Shown: positions 25,561 through 34,538 of the stretch, one piece after another
Position numbering within the stretch: the first letter of the stretch is position 1
Layout: every line of letters starts with the position of its first letter
NCBI GenBank assembly: GCA_017549145.1
Contig: JAFYVM010000053.1
Span: 1-64,000 of the forward strand
Length of the DNA stretch: 64,000 bases
Direction of reading: 5' to 3'
Source: Bacteroidales bacterium
GTDB lineage: Bacteria; Bacteroidota; Bacteroidia; Bacteroidales; UBA932
Position numbers and translations under genes: made by a program
Notes under the pieces: generated by a model
Seen by the model: only the letters and a program-made list of their open reading frames with translations
Told to the model about the DNA's origin: nothing
Database searches by the model: none

Positions 25561-26502
25561 ATGAAAAATTTACATTTCTTTGCGGTTTTGACAGTCGTTA
25601 TGATGTTGTTTGCGGGATGTGGTGAGAAAGTGCCGCAGCCTTCAGGACCTGACACCTCAAACGAATTGTTAAACGAGGAACTTAGCATTCTTTTTATTGG
25701 TAACAGCTTTACGCTAGATGCGGCAAGCCACCTTCCTGGACTATTGTCTGCGGCAGGTATCAAGAAGGTTCATATGATACATATGTATTATGGTGGTCGT
25801 CCGGTGTCTCAGTATAACAAGGGTTGGGAAACATTCTCTGACTATACCTTGTATGAGTGTCTTCCTGGCGCAACAGCATGGACTCAGACTCCGAATGCTA
25901 ATCTCGCGGAAGTGGCAAAACGCAAGAAATGGGATATCGTAACAATTCAGGAGCACTCTGGAGATGCTGCAGCGTGGACATGGAATACCACTGCTCAGAA
26001 TAACATCCAGGGACTTATGGATAAGGTGAAGGCTGCGCAGGGAGATAATGTGCCGAAATTTTATTACATCCTTTCTCAGGCATATTCGGATATGTCTAAG
26101 ATTGGTAATGCATCTAAGCCGTCAATTACATGGACTGACCACACAGGAATGTGGGGTGTAGTTTCGGCTTTTGGTAGGAAGGTGATGGAGAATATACCAT
26201 TTGACGGTATTATTTCTACTGGTGTTATGCTGGAGAATCTGCGTACATCAGAGATTAACAATTCAATGTATTTGACTCGTGACGGATTCCATATGGATAG
26301 CGGAATCGCTTGCTATGGAGCGTCATGCACTGTGTTTGAAACTATTTTTGTACCTAAATATAAGGTGAGTCTAAGCAATAACACTTACACTTATGATGTG
26401 TCAAATGCTTCGACTACACCAGTGACTACTGCTAATGCACCAGTGGCTCGCCAGGCTGCGAAATATGCTGTGATGAGCCCGTATGTCGTTAAGCAGATGT
26501 AA
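25561..26502 (+). CDS. SGNH/GDSL-type esterase lipoprotein, DUF4886 family
   Basis: A 313-residue lipoprotein (lipobox FAGC, Cys20). The SGNH block I is FIGNSF (nucleophile Ser49) after a short linker. The region HMIHMYYGGRPVSQYNKGW and WDIVTIQEHSGD supplies the Gly/Asn blocks, and DGFHMD (about 241-246) supplies the catalytic Asp/His. This matches DUF4886, a family of SGNH hydrolases common in Bacteroidota and probably acting as carbohydrate O-deacylases. The C-terminal domain of the next gene is a close paralogue, with an identical 32-base stretch in the WDIVTIQEH region, so the two arose by tandem duplication. The ester substrate is unknown. Confidence 0.82.
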   Translation: MKNLHFFAVLTVVMMLFAGCGEKVPQPSGPDTSNELLNEELSILFIGNSFTLDAASHLPGLLSAAGIKKVHMIHMYYGGRPVSQYNKGWETFSDYTLYECLPGATAWTQTPNANLAEVAKRKKWDIVTIQEHSGDAAAWTWNTTAQNNIQGLMDKVKAAQGDNVPKFYYILSQAYSDMSKIGNASKPSITWTDHTGMWGVVSAFGRKVMENIPFDGIISTGVMLENLRTSEINNSMYLTRDGFHMDSGIACYGASCTVFETIFVPKYKVSLSNNTYTYDVSNASTTPVTTANAPVARQAAKYAVMSPYVVKQM

Positions 26503-26529
26503 CAACGAATATTATTTAATAACCACAAT

Positions 26530-28842
26530 ATGAAAAAGACACTGAAATTTTTAGCCATTCTTTTGGCATGCTCTCTTGTTTTCTCATGCGGAGAAAAAGA
26601 GCCACAGCCAGAGAATCCTCCTCAGCAGGAGCAGCCAGGTGATGACCCAGGTAACACAGATGAACCTGAAAATCCGGAAGATCCAAATGATCCGGGTAAC
26701 ACAGAGGATCCAACAACTCCACCTGCAGAGGTTGATGTAATGGAGATTGCTTCAGCAGAGGATCTCGTGAAACTCGCTACTTGGGTTAATGGTGGAACAA
26801 AGGTCAAGACTGCTATGCTCAAGAATGATATTGACATGGCTTCTGTGGCTGAGTGGGTTCCTATTGGAAATGCAGTCTGCCCGGCAGGTGCTGTTAATGC
26901 AGAAATTACCGGTAATGCTTGGACTGGAATATTTGATGGAAACGGCTTTAAGATAAAGAACCTTAAGATGGTTGCAAAGACTGCGACTGCAGGAGAAAAT
27001 TATGGACTCTTCGGAGTTCTCGCTCCTGGCGCTTTGGTTCAGAACTTTATCATTGATGCTTCTTGTTCATTTGAGGTGACAGCTACTGCTTCTATTGCAA
27101 CAGGTGTTGTGGCAGGTTATGTATATGACGCAACAGTTCGTGACGTTACTAGCTACGCTCCGATGACCTTCAAGGGTAAGGCGGGTGCTGTCTTCATGAG
27201 TATGGCTATGGTTGGTCAGGTTTATTGTCAGAATATAGGCGTGACTATGGATAGCTGTCATAACTATGGTGAGATTGTCGCTGAAAATACTGATAATCTC
27301 GAGGCGGGTGCAAAGGCATACCATATTGCAGGTCTTGTAGGTTTTGCTCATGCTCCTACAACAGACCAGACTATTGTCAGCACAATTTCTGATTGTTCGA
27401 ACTCAGGAAATATGACTTCTGCAACTGGACGTACTGCCGGTATTGTTGGTGCTATGAACCGTTGCGCTGTTCTTGTGAATTGCGAGAACTCAGGTAATCA
27501 GGTCAATTCGATGCCTAAGGACGATGGTAGCCGTCTTGGAAACATCACTTGTAACATTACAGCAGGCTGTAAGATGACAGGTTGTGTCAATAGAGGTAAC
27601 CTTATTTCTACAACAAAAGGCCGTTGCGGTGGTATCACTTCTCTTTCTAATACTGCTGTATTTGAGAACTGCGCAAACTATGGTGAGGTTCTTACTGACG
27701 GACAGTATCGCGGACTCTTCTGGGCTTACAATACTGCTAATGCTACTTGGAAGAACTGTATTGCAGGTGGTAAGGTCGGTACATATAACAACGGTACTCC
27801 TGCATATGACGAATATACTGAGTCCACTAAGGCTAACTACCTTGGTGTGCAGAAGTCTGGTACAACATCAACATTGACTGATATTACTTATCAGGTGGGA
27901 GTCAAAGAAGACGAGCCAGCTCCAGGAGTTGAGGCTGAGCTTAGCATCCTCTTTATCGGAAACAGCTTTACAATGGACGCTGTGACACATCTTCCTGGTA
28001 TGCTTAAGGCTGCTGGTCTTGATAAGGTGCATATGATCCACATGTATTATGGTGGACGTCTTGTTTCTCAGTACTATTCTGGTTGGACATCATCTTCTGA
28101 CTATAAGCTTTATGAATGTCTTCCTGGAGCATCTTCATGGACAACAACATCTAATGCCAACCTTGCAGAGGTTGCAGGTCGTAAGAAATGGGATATCGTA
28201 ACAATTCAGGAGCATACAGGAAACTATGCAGCATGGACGTGGAATTCAACAGCACAGAACAATCTTCAGGGCCTCGTTAACAATGTAAAGACAGCTCAGG
28301 GTAGCAACGTCCCTAAATTCTTCTACATTCTTTCTCAGGCATATTTCAACATGGATAAGATCGGTTCAGGATCGAAGCCATACATGACTTGGTCTGATCA
28401 GGCTGGAATGTGGGATGTGATCGCTGCATTCGGTAAGAACGTAATGGCCAACGTTTCTTTTGACGGTATCATTTCAACAGGTGTGATGCTTCAGAATCTT
28501 CGTACATCAGACTTGGATAATGATATGAACCTTACTCGCGACGGTTATCACATGGATAACGGAATTTCGCGTTATGGTGCTTCTTGTGCCGTATTCGAGA
28601 GCATTATCACTCCTAAGTTCAATGTGACTATGGATGGTAACTCATACCGTTTTGCAACATCTGACACCGGTACATCATCATACACAACTCCTGTAACCGA
28701 CGCTAATGCGCCAGTGGCACTTCAGGCAGCAAGATATGCTCTCCAGAGTCCTTATGTTGTAACTGATATGTCAAATTATCAGGAGAATGTACCAGGCAAC
28801 AGCATCGGTGATGTAGAATATGAAGAAGGTTCAAAAGAGTAA
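26530..28842 (+). CDS. Beta-solenoid lipoprotein fused to an SGNH (DUF4886) esterase
   Basis: A 770-residue lipoprotein (lipobox VFSC, about Cys20). Residues of about 22-70 are a Pro/Asp/Glu/Asn-rich linker built of repeats like DPGNTEDP. Residues of about 72-460 are the shared solenoid module (IASAEDLVKLATWVNGGTKV; WTGIFDGNGFKIKNLKMV; IAGLVGFAHAP; TAGIVGAMNRCAVLVNCENS). Residues of about 470-750 form an SGNH esterase domain with FIGNSF (about 475-480), WDIVTIQEHTG and DGYHMD (about 671-676). The esterase half resembles the preceding 313-residue protein throughout. It appears to combine a surface-binding module with a deacylase on one lipid anchor. It is followed after 12 bp by the next gene. 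Confidence 0.82.
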   Translation: MKKTLKFLAILLACSLVFSCGEKEPQPENPPQQEQPGDDPGNTDEPENPEDPNDPGNTEDPTTPPAEVDVMEIASAEDLVKLATWVNGGTKVKTAMLKNDIDMASVAEWVPIGNAVCPAGAVNAEITGNAWTGIFDGNGFKIKNLKMVAKTATAGENYGLFGVLAPGALVQNFIIDASCSFEVTATASIATGVVAGYVYDATVRDVTSYAPMTFKGKAGAVFMSMAMVGQVYCQNIGVTMDSCHNYGEIVAENTDNLEAGAKAYHIAGLVGFAHAPTTDQTIVSTISDCSNSGNMTSATGRTAGIVGAMNRCAVLVNCENSGNQVNSMPKDDGSRLGNITCNITAGCKMTGCVNRGNLISTTKGRCGGITSLSNTAVFENCANYGEVLTDGQYRGLFWAYNTANATWKNCIAGGKVGTYNNGTPAYDEYTESTKANYLGVQKSGTTSTLTDITYQVGVKEDEPAPGVEAELSILFIGNSFTMDAVTHLPGMLKAAGLDKVHMIHMYYGGRLVSQYYSGWTSSSDYKLYECLPGASSWTTTSNANLAEVAGRKKWDIVTIQEHTGNYAAWTWNSTAQNNLQGLVNNVKTAQGSNVPKFFYILSQAYFNMDKIGSGSKPYMTWSDQAGMWDVIAAFGKNVMANVSFDGIISTGVMLQNLRTSDLDNDMNLTRDGYHMDNGISRYGASCAVFESIITPKFNVTMDGNSYRFATSDTGTSSYTTPVTDANAPVALQAARYALQSPYVVTDMSNYQENVPGNSIGDVEYEEGSKE

Positions 28843-28854
28843 ACAGACAATGCT

Positions 28855-30930
28855 ATGAGAAAAGGATTATTTTCAATTATGGCTTGCGCACTCGCAATGG
28901 TGGGTTGCGTCAAGGATTTGGATCAGTCTGCTCCAGTTCAGTCTGATTATCTTGTGATTGAGGCATCTTGTGTAGCGACTAAGACTGATATTAATCAGGG
29001 TCAGAGCGCATGGGAGGCAGGTGATAAGATCACCGTTGTATATAATGGTGCAGCATACGAGTATGTGGCTTCTACTGCAGGTGAGACCACTACATTTACC
29101 TCAAATGCAGGTATTACAAATTATGATGCTTCGAAGCCAATCGCTGCTTACTATCCGGTAACTGATGCTACTGGAACTGTTAAGATTGAGGCAGAGAAGA
29201 CAGTGGCATTTAAGGGAAGTGAGCAGGTGAATTCTGCATGTGCTCCTCTTGTAGGTACTCCAAAGAGCGACAACCTTGCTGGTGGAGTTCTCAGCATGGT
29301 ATTCGAGAATGTATTCTCTGTATTGGAACTTCGTATTGATGCAGGTGAGCTTTCGGGAACAGCTAAGTCTGTGACTGTTTCTCCAGCATCTGCAGAGGGC
29401 TTTACTGGTTATCTTTCTGTTAGCGGAACTGTTGATCCTGAGACTCTTGCCGTGACTGCAGCATCTACAGGCAATAGCGTAAAGGTTAACCTTCCAGCTA
29501 ACGCAGATCCTAAGAAGGCTCTTACTCTTAAGATTCCTGTAGGCCGCTTTGTTGCGAATGATGGTCTTAAGGTGACTTATGAGACATCTGAGGGCAGCTT
29601 TGAGAGAGTTGTTTACAAGGGTGGCGTTGCTTCTTATGAGGAGAAGAACGGAAAGTTCTCTGTGAAGCATCTTGCTAAGCCGATGTATGCATTTGAGGCT
29701 AGTGCAGGTGGTATTGCCACTGCTGCAGATCTTGTGGAGTTTGCTGCTGCTGTTAATGCTGGTGAGAGCATTGTTAAGTGGATGAACTCAGAAGGAAGGG
29801 TGGTGTTGAAGAACGATATCGATATGTCTTCTGTGACGTCGTGGACTCCAATTGGAGTAGGTGTATTTACATGGTCAAGCAACAAGCTTACTTGCACCTC
29901 AGGAAATCCATTTACTGGATATTTTGATGGTAAGGGATACTCGATTAAGAATTTCAATGTCGTGTGCACAAACTCAACAAAGGGCTCTACTTATGGATTC
30001 TTTGGTTCTTTAGGAGCAGGTGCTGTGGTTGAGAATCTTGTGTTTGATTCGACTTGTTCAATGGAACTTAAGTCTACTGCAGCTACAGATTGTGGTATGC
30101 TCGCGGGTCTGGCTTGGGACGCTACGATCAAGAACATCACAAACAAGGGAGTCATGAAGTATACCGGTACTTCGGATAACGTCAAAACTACTCTTGCTGT
30201 TGTCGGAATGGCTTTCGCAGAGACTCAGGATGTGCTGATTGAGAATGTTGTCAATGAGGGTAATATTACAGCTGTTAGTGGTGGATCAGACCAGAATGGT
30301 GGTAATGCAGTGCAGGTTGCCGGTATCCTTGCATTCGGTACAAATCACGCAAGTGTATCTAAGATTGCTCATGTAAAGGATTGTACAAACAAGGGTAATA
30401 TTGAGTCTGCTACAGCACGAGCATCTGGTATCGTTGCTGCATGTAACCGTTATACCGTTATCCGTGGATGTGCAAACTATGGTCATAATCTCAATACTTT
30501 CAATGTGAAGACTGAGACTGACGGATCAGCTGCTCGTATTGGTAATATCACATGTATTACAGGTGCTGGTTCGGCAATTTATGATACTGTCAATTACGGA
30601 GATGCAATCTCTACAACAAAGGGTGCAATCGCTGGTATCCTCTGCCTTGTAAATGGTGACGATAACGTTCTTGAGAATGTAGCAAACTACGGTAGAATCA
30701 TTACTGATCGTACAATTAAGAAGTATTGCGGTGTCTTCTTTGGACAGTGCAACAAGAAGGCAACAATCACTAATTGTATTGCTGGTGGTGCTTTCGGTGC
30801 TTACAACGGTGGTGATTACCAGATCACAGAATTGACTGCTGAGAACTATTGGGATTATGTTGGAGCAGTAGGAGCAAACGGAGTCAATGCTACTAAGGAT
30901 AACATCAAGTTTGGTACAAGACCTAACTAA
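28855..30930 (+). CDS. Fimbrillin-like and beta-solenoid lipoprotein
   Basis: A 691-residue lipoprotein (lipobox MVGC, Cys18). Residues of about 30-270 look like a fimbrillin-like domain (SAWEAGDKITVVYNGAAYEY; KPIAAYYPVTDATG; VFENVFSVLELRIDAG). Residues of about 285-690 are the solenoid module shared with the three preceding large proteins (IATAADLVEFAAAVNAGESI; FTGYFDGKGYSIKNFNVV; YGFFGSLGAGAVVENLVFD; ASGIVAACNRYTVIRGCANY). No enzyme domain is visible. It is probably a surface-exposed binding protein and lies in the same transcript as its neighbours (12 bp and six bp gaps). Confidence 0.72.
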   Translation: MRKGLFSIMACALAMVGCVKDLDQSAPVQSDYLVIEASCVATKTDINQGQSAWEAGDKITVVYNGAAYEYVASTAGETTTFTSNAGITNYDASKPIAAYYPVTDATGTVKIEAEKTVAFKGSEQVNSACAPLVGTPKSDNLAGGVLSMVFENVFSVLELRIDAGELSGTAKSVTVSPASAEGFTGYLSVSGTVDPETLAVTAASTGNSVKVNLPANADPKKALTLKIPVGRFVANDGLKVTYETSEGSFERVVYKGGVASYEEKNGKFSVKHLAKPMYAFEASAGGIATAADLVEFAAAVNAGESIVKWMNSEGRVVLKNDIDMSSVTSWTPIGVGVFTWSSNKLTCTSGNPFTGYFDGKGYSIKNFNVVCTNSTKGSTYGFFGSLGAGAVVENLVFDSTCSMELKSTAATDCGMLAGLAWDATIKNITNKGVMKYTGTSDNVKTTLAVVGMAFAETQDVLIENVVNEGNITAVSGGSDQNGGNAVQVAGILAFGTNHASVSKIAHVKDCTNKGNIESATARASGIVAACNRYTVIRGCANYGHNLNTFNVKTETDGSAARIGNITCITGAGSAIYDTVNYGDAISTTKGAIAGILCLVNGDDNVLENVANYGRIITDRTIKKYCGVFFGQCNKKATITNCIAGGAFGAYNGGDYQITELTAENYWDYVGAVGANGVNATKDNIKFGTRPN

Positions 30931-30936
30931 TAAAAA

Positions 30937-32271
30937 ATGAGATCACTAATCAATTCTATAAAGGTTGCCACCGTCCTTTGGGCGGTGACAGCCTTTAGTC
31001 TTTCTGCTCAAGACTTCTCTTCAAAATGGATGTTTGGAAAGGGGTATAACTCAAAGACAAATGCAACTTGGGAGTCAGAGCATTTTGTGAAGGCTACAGA
31101 GAGTGGCGAGGGCATCATGAAGGCAGTAGATGCTGCTGGAAATGACCTTGCAAGCTATAAGGTACTCAAGGGTAGAGCTGCTGCCGGTCCATTCAAGGCC
31201 GGTGACTGCTTCTTGTTTGAGGTACCTGCAGAAAAGGCAAAAAAAGGGACGTATGTATCATTCGATGCCACCCTGTCTGCTGAGCCTGGCGCTCCGATGG
31301 ACTGGGTTGTAGAATGGAAGGATGGTGATAAATGGGTTACAGGACGAAAGTACACTTGTTATGGACCTGCAATTGGTAAGAGTTATCAATACACTACGAT
31401 CCATCAGACCTACAGACTGAAGAATGCACCCGAGGGAGAGATGGTGAAGGTGCGTCTTCGTGCTCTTGAGGGTAAAGTTATACCTGGCGAGGGAGATACT
31501 GAGAACCCTGGCCTTGCGATGTTTGTAACTACGACTTATGTTGGAGCATATGTGATGGATTTTGGTGTGACTCCTCCAAAGGATACGACAAAGGTGCTAT
31601 GTATCGGCAACTCGTTCACGTATTACCTTTCATGTCCTCAGATGCTTAAGGAACTTGCCTGGAGGGAGGGACATTATATTGATATGGCCGCAAGCCTCAA
31701 GGGTGGTTGGTCTATGAAGGACCACTTGAGTTTCCCGACAACTGATGATGAAATCAATCGTGGCGGCTATGATGTGGTGATTCTTCAGGATCAGAGCCAG
31801 GCTGTCGCTCAGATCGGAAGCGATAAGAAGCAATATGCGGATAAACTTGCTAATCTGGTTGCCATGGCTGATAAGGTCAGAACCACCTCAGAGGATTGCC
31901 GCGTATTGATTGAATGTACCTGGGCATATGCAGGTAAGAAGAATGGAGGATTCAGTAACGTGACCGAGTTCTATCATAATGCCGGTAAGGGAATCAAGAT
32001 CGTGGCAAAGGCTGCCAAGGCTGATGTTTCTCCAATTAAGGATGCGTTCAGAATGGCTAATATAGAGCGTCCGGACATTCTTCTTTTTGCCGAAGATGGA
32101 TATCATCAGTCTGTGTATGGATCATATCTAAAGTCTTGCGTCAACTACCTTGTTCTCTTTGGTGAACCATTCGGTAAGAAGCCTTCAGATTGTGGACTTG
32201 ATCCTAAGAGAGCTGCTGCCTTGAGAGCTATTGCTGAGGCTGTTGTATTGGGAGAGAAGTTTGGTCGATAG
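30937..32271 (+). CDS. Secreted SGNH (DUF4886) esterase with an N-terminal beta-sandwich domain
   Basis: A 444-residue secreted protein with a type I signal peptide ending LSAQ near residue 25 and no lipobox, so it is probably periplasmic or secreted. Residues of about 28-210 look like a jelly-roll or carbohydrate-binding-like sandwich (DCFLFEVPAEKAKKGTYVSF; APMDWVVEWKDGDKW). Residues of about 218-444 are the SGNH domain: CIGNSF (about 222-228), GYDVVILQDQSQ and DGYHQS (about 386-391). It is the last gene of locus B. The following intergenic region holds a hairpin and a new promoter. Confidence 0.8.
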   Translation: MRSLINSIKVATVLWAVTAFSLSAQDFSSKWMFGKGYNSKTNATWESEHFVKATESGEGIMKAVDAAGNDLASYKVLKGRAAAGPFKAGDCFLFEVPAEKAKKGTYVSFDATLSAEPGAPMDWVVEWKDGDKWVTGRKYTCYGPAIGKSYQYTTIHQTYRLKNAPEGEMVKVRLRALEGKVIPGEGDTENPGLAMFVTTTYVGAYVMDFGVTPPKDTTKVLCIGNSFTYYLSCPQMLKELAWREGHYIDMAASLKGGWSMKDHLSFPTTDDEINRGGYDVVILQDQSQAVAQIGSDKKQYADKLANLVAMADKVRTTSEDCRVLIECTWAYAGKKNGGFSNVTEFYHNAGKGIKIVAKAAKADVSPIKDAFRMANIERPDILLFAEDGYHQSVYGSYLKSCVNYLVLFGEPFGKKPSDCGLDPKRAAALRAIAEAVVLGEKFGR

Positions 32272-32291
32272 CCAAATATTTGCTATCTTTG
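32260..32291 (+). promoter_or_regulatory. Promoter of the nuclease-antiporter-GDPD operon
   Basis: TTTG (32260-32263) and TATCTTTG (32284-32291) match the -33 and -7 elements, with a 20-bp spacer. The -33 element lies inside the last codons of the preceding esterase gene. A hairpin GCCAAA (32271-32276)/TTTGGC (32288-32293) overlaps the -7 element and may also end the upstream transcript. The nuclease ATG is at 32323. Confidence 0.65.
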
Positions 32292-32322
32292 GCAGATTTT
32301 ATAAACAACCACATAATTGTCT

Positions 32323-33105
32323 ATGAAAAGAATTATCATTACTCTTATTGCTGTCATCGCTATAAGCGCTCCGTCTTTCGGCTGGGGTCGCGAAGGCCAT
32401 GAGGCTATTGCTAAGATTGCAGATAACCATCTGCAGCCTTCTGCAAAAAAGAAAATCGAGAAATATCTCGGTGGTCGTTCTATTGTATACTATGCAAAAT
32501 GGATGGATGACTACCGCAAGACTAAGGAGTATGGTCATACAAGTAGTTGGCACACTGCTACAGTAGATGAGAACCTGAAGTACAGACACACTCCTGAGAC
32601 AGGTGATGCTATCTATGGTATCAATCAGGCTGTTGAAATCTTGAAAAACTATAAGGAGCATAATGATTCAACTGTTGCAGTTAATCTTAAACTGCTTATT
32701 CATATGATCGGTGATATTCATTGCCCTGGTCATGTATATTACGATGGTCGCGTACAGAGATACAAAGTGAATTTTGGTGGCGGATATGTGCAGCCACAGA
32801 AGAAGGCTTTGATCCATACAGTATGGGATGCTCTTGCAATTCAGGCTACACGTATCTGGGGACTTTATGATTGGGCATGGGAGCTTGATCGTCTTCCAAA
32901 GAAGGAGGAGAAGGCCATCGTTGCAGGAACTCCACTTGACTGGTTTGAGAGTAACGCTCAGGTATGCTTGTTCCAGTTTGAACTTTCTAAAGTTGAGGGA
33001 GAGAATCTCGCTCAGGACTTCGTTAATGAGGCTATGCCTTTGTTGGAGACTCAGATCCTACACGCCGGTCTACGCCTGGCAGAACTATTGAATAATCTAT
33101 TTTAA
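32323..33105 (+). CDS. S1/P1-type secreted nuclease (zinc-dependent phosphodiesterase)
   Basis: S1/P1 nucleases are trinuclear zinc enzymes that cleave single-stranded nucleic acid and can dephosphorylate 3' ends; the fold is shared with zinc phospholipase C. The 260-residue product has a signal peptide cleaved after SFG, leaving Trp21 as the mature N-terminus, which in this family is itself a zinc ligand. The zinc ligands are visible: W21 and H26 in WGREGHE, Asp in AKWMDDYR, His in SSWHTATVD, His/Asp/His in LIHMIGDIHCPGH, and His/Asp in IHTVWDALA. I chose ATG at 32323 over the in-frame TTG at 32317. It heads an operon with the antiporter and GDPD genes. Confidence 0.85.
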   Translation: MKRIIITLIAVIAISAPSFGWGREGHEAIAKIADNHLQPSAKKKIEKYLGGRSIVYYAKWMDDYRKTKEYGHTSSWHTATVDENLKYRHTPETGDAIYGINQAVEILKNYKEHNDSTVAVNLKLLIHMIGDIHCPGHVYYDGRVQRYKVNFGGGYVQPQKKALIHTVWDALAIQATRIWGLYDWAWELDRLPKKEEKAIVAGTPLDWFESNAQVCLFQFELSKVEGENLAQDFVNEAMPLLETQILHAGLRLAELLNNLF

Positions 33106-33117
33106 CAATTATAACCA

Positions 33118-34527
33118 ATGGGATTTTTAAATTTCTTTAAGATGAGTGGCCCTTCAGAGAAGAAGGTGCCAGTTGAGCAGCAGGACAAAGTCTATAAATC
33201 TTTGAGATTCCAGACTTTCGTTGCAGGAACTATCGGATATAGCCTTTATTATGTTTGCCGTACTGGTCTTAACGTAGTTAAGGGACCTATCATCCAGGAC
33301 GGATTCCTTACTGCTACACAGCTCGGAGCAATCAGCTCATGTCTTCTTTATGCTTACGCTGCAGGTAAATTTGTAAACGGTGTACTTGCTGACCGCAGTA
33401 ACATCAAGAGATTTATGGCAGCAGGTCTTAGCGTTTCAGCTTTCACTAACCTTGTATTCGGACTTACTGGTCTTTGGAGTACTGGCGTTGGTACTGCCAG
33501 CTCGCTTCTCGTCCTCTTGCTTTGTGGTCTTTGGACTTTGAACGGATGGGCACAGTCAATGGGTACTGCTCCTGCGGTTATCGGACTTTCAAGATGGTAT
33601 CCGCTTAGCATCCGTGGTACATATTATGGTTTCTTCAGCTCAAGCCATAATATCGGTGAGGGTCTTTCATTCGTGTTCTGTGGTGCCCTTGTGGGACTCA
33701 TGGGATGGCAATGGGGCTTTATGGGTTCTGCCCTAGCTGGACTTTTGGGTGTTATCATCATCATGCTCTTCATGCACGATAACCCTGAGAGCAAGGGACT
33801 TAAGCAGGTAGAGCTTCTTACTGGTGAGAAAACTCAGGAGGAGATTGATGCAGAGGCAGCAGCAAAGGCAGCAGCAAAAGCATCTGCAGATGCTGAGGCT
33901 AAGGAGATCCAGAAGTCAGTATTCAAGAACCCAGGTGTATGGTTCCTCGCATTGGCAAGTGGTTTCATGTACGTAGCTCGTTATGCTGTGAACGGTTGGG
34001 GTACACTCGTACTTGAAGGAAAGGGATTCTCTACAACTGAGGCAACATCGATTATCTCTATCAACGCATGGTGCGGAATCTTCGGTACTGTCCTTTCAGG
34101 TTTCCTTTCTGATAAGCTCTTCAAGGGTGACAGACAGCTTCCAGCATTGGTTGCAGGTATCCTTCATGTGATTTCACTCATTATCTTCCTCTACGGTGGC
34201 GATTCAGTTGCAATCAATGTTCTTGCAATGATTCTCAGAGGTCTTGCAATCGGAGTGCTTATCTGCTTCCTTGGTGGTCTTATGGCTGTGGATATCGTTC
34301 CTCGTAAGGCTTCAGGTTCAGCTCTCGGAATCGTAGGACTTGTCAGCTATATCTTTGCTTCAACACAGGATATCGTGAGCGGTATTCTTATCGACAAGGG
34401 TACAACTGTTGTTGATGGTGTTAAGCATATCGACTTCACACAGGTAGGTTACCTCTGGATCGGAGCAGCTATCATTTCATTCATTCTCCCTCTCTTCAAC
34501 TGGAAGAAGAGACAGACTGCAAACTAA
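33118..34527 (+). CDS. GlpT/UhpT-type organophosphate:phosphate antiporter (MFS)
   Basis: A 469-residue inner-membrane MFS transporter with about 12 helices. The N-terminal half carries the organophosphate antiporter features: GTIGYSLYYVCRTGLNVVKG (a conserved YxxRxxL/N-like first helix with Arg), then GKFVNGVLADRSNIKRFMA (loop 2-3 motif), NGWAQSMGTAPAVIGLSRWY and RGTYYGFFSSSHNIGEGLSF. A charged Ala/Lys/Glu segment (about residues 238-265) forms the central cytoplasmic loop. Family members exchange inorganic phosphate for glycerol-3-phosphate, hexose phosphate or phosphoglycerate. Its position 11 bp before a glycerophosphodiesterase gene favours glycerol-3-phosphate as the substrate, but that is an inference. 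Confidence 0.85.
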   Translation: MGFLNFFKMSGPSEKKVPVEQQDKVYKSLRFQTFVAGTIGYSLYYVCRTGLNVVKGPIIQDGFLTATQLGAISSCLLYAYAAGKFVNGVLADRSNIKRFMAAGLSVSAFTNLVFGLTGLWSTGVGTASSLLVLLLCGLWTLNGWAQSMGTAPAVIGLSRWYPLSIRGTYYGFFSSSHNIGEGLSFVFCGALVGLMGWQWGFMGSALAGLLGVIIIMLFMHDNPESKGLKQVELLTGEKTQEEIDAEAAAKAAAKASADAEAKEIQKSVFKNPGVWFLALASGFMYVARYAVNGWGTLVLEGKGFSTTEATSIISINAWCGIFGTVLSGFLSDKLFKGDRQLPALVAGILHVISLIIFLYGGDSVAINVLAMILRGLAIGVLICFLGGLMAVDIVPRKASGSALGIVGLVSYIFASTQDIVSGILIDKGTTVVDGVKHIDFTQVGYLWIGAAIISFILPLFNWKKRQTAN

Positions 34528-34538
34528 TTATATAAGTT

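Noticed and set aside
26590..26740. Acidic Pro/Asp/Asn repeats of the 770-residue protein as a DNA tandem repeat of special function
   Set aside because: The repeat is imperfect at the DNA level and fits a flexible surface linker after the lipid anchor, seen in similar form at 49950-50040.
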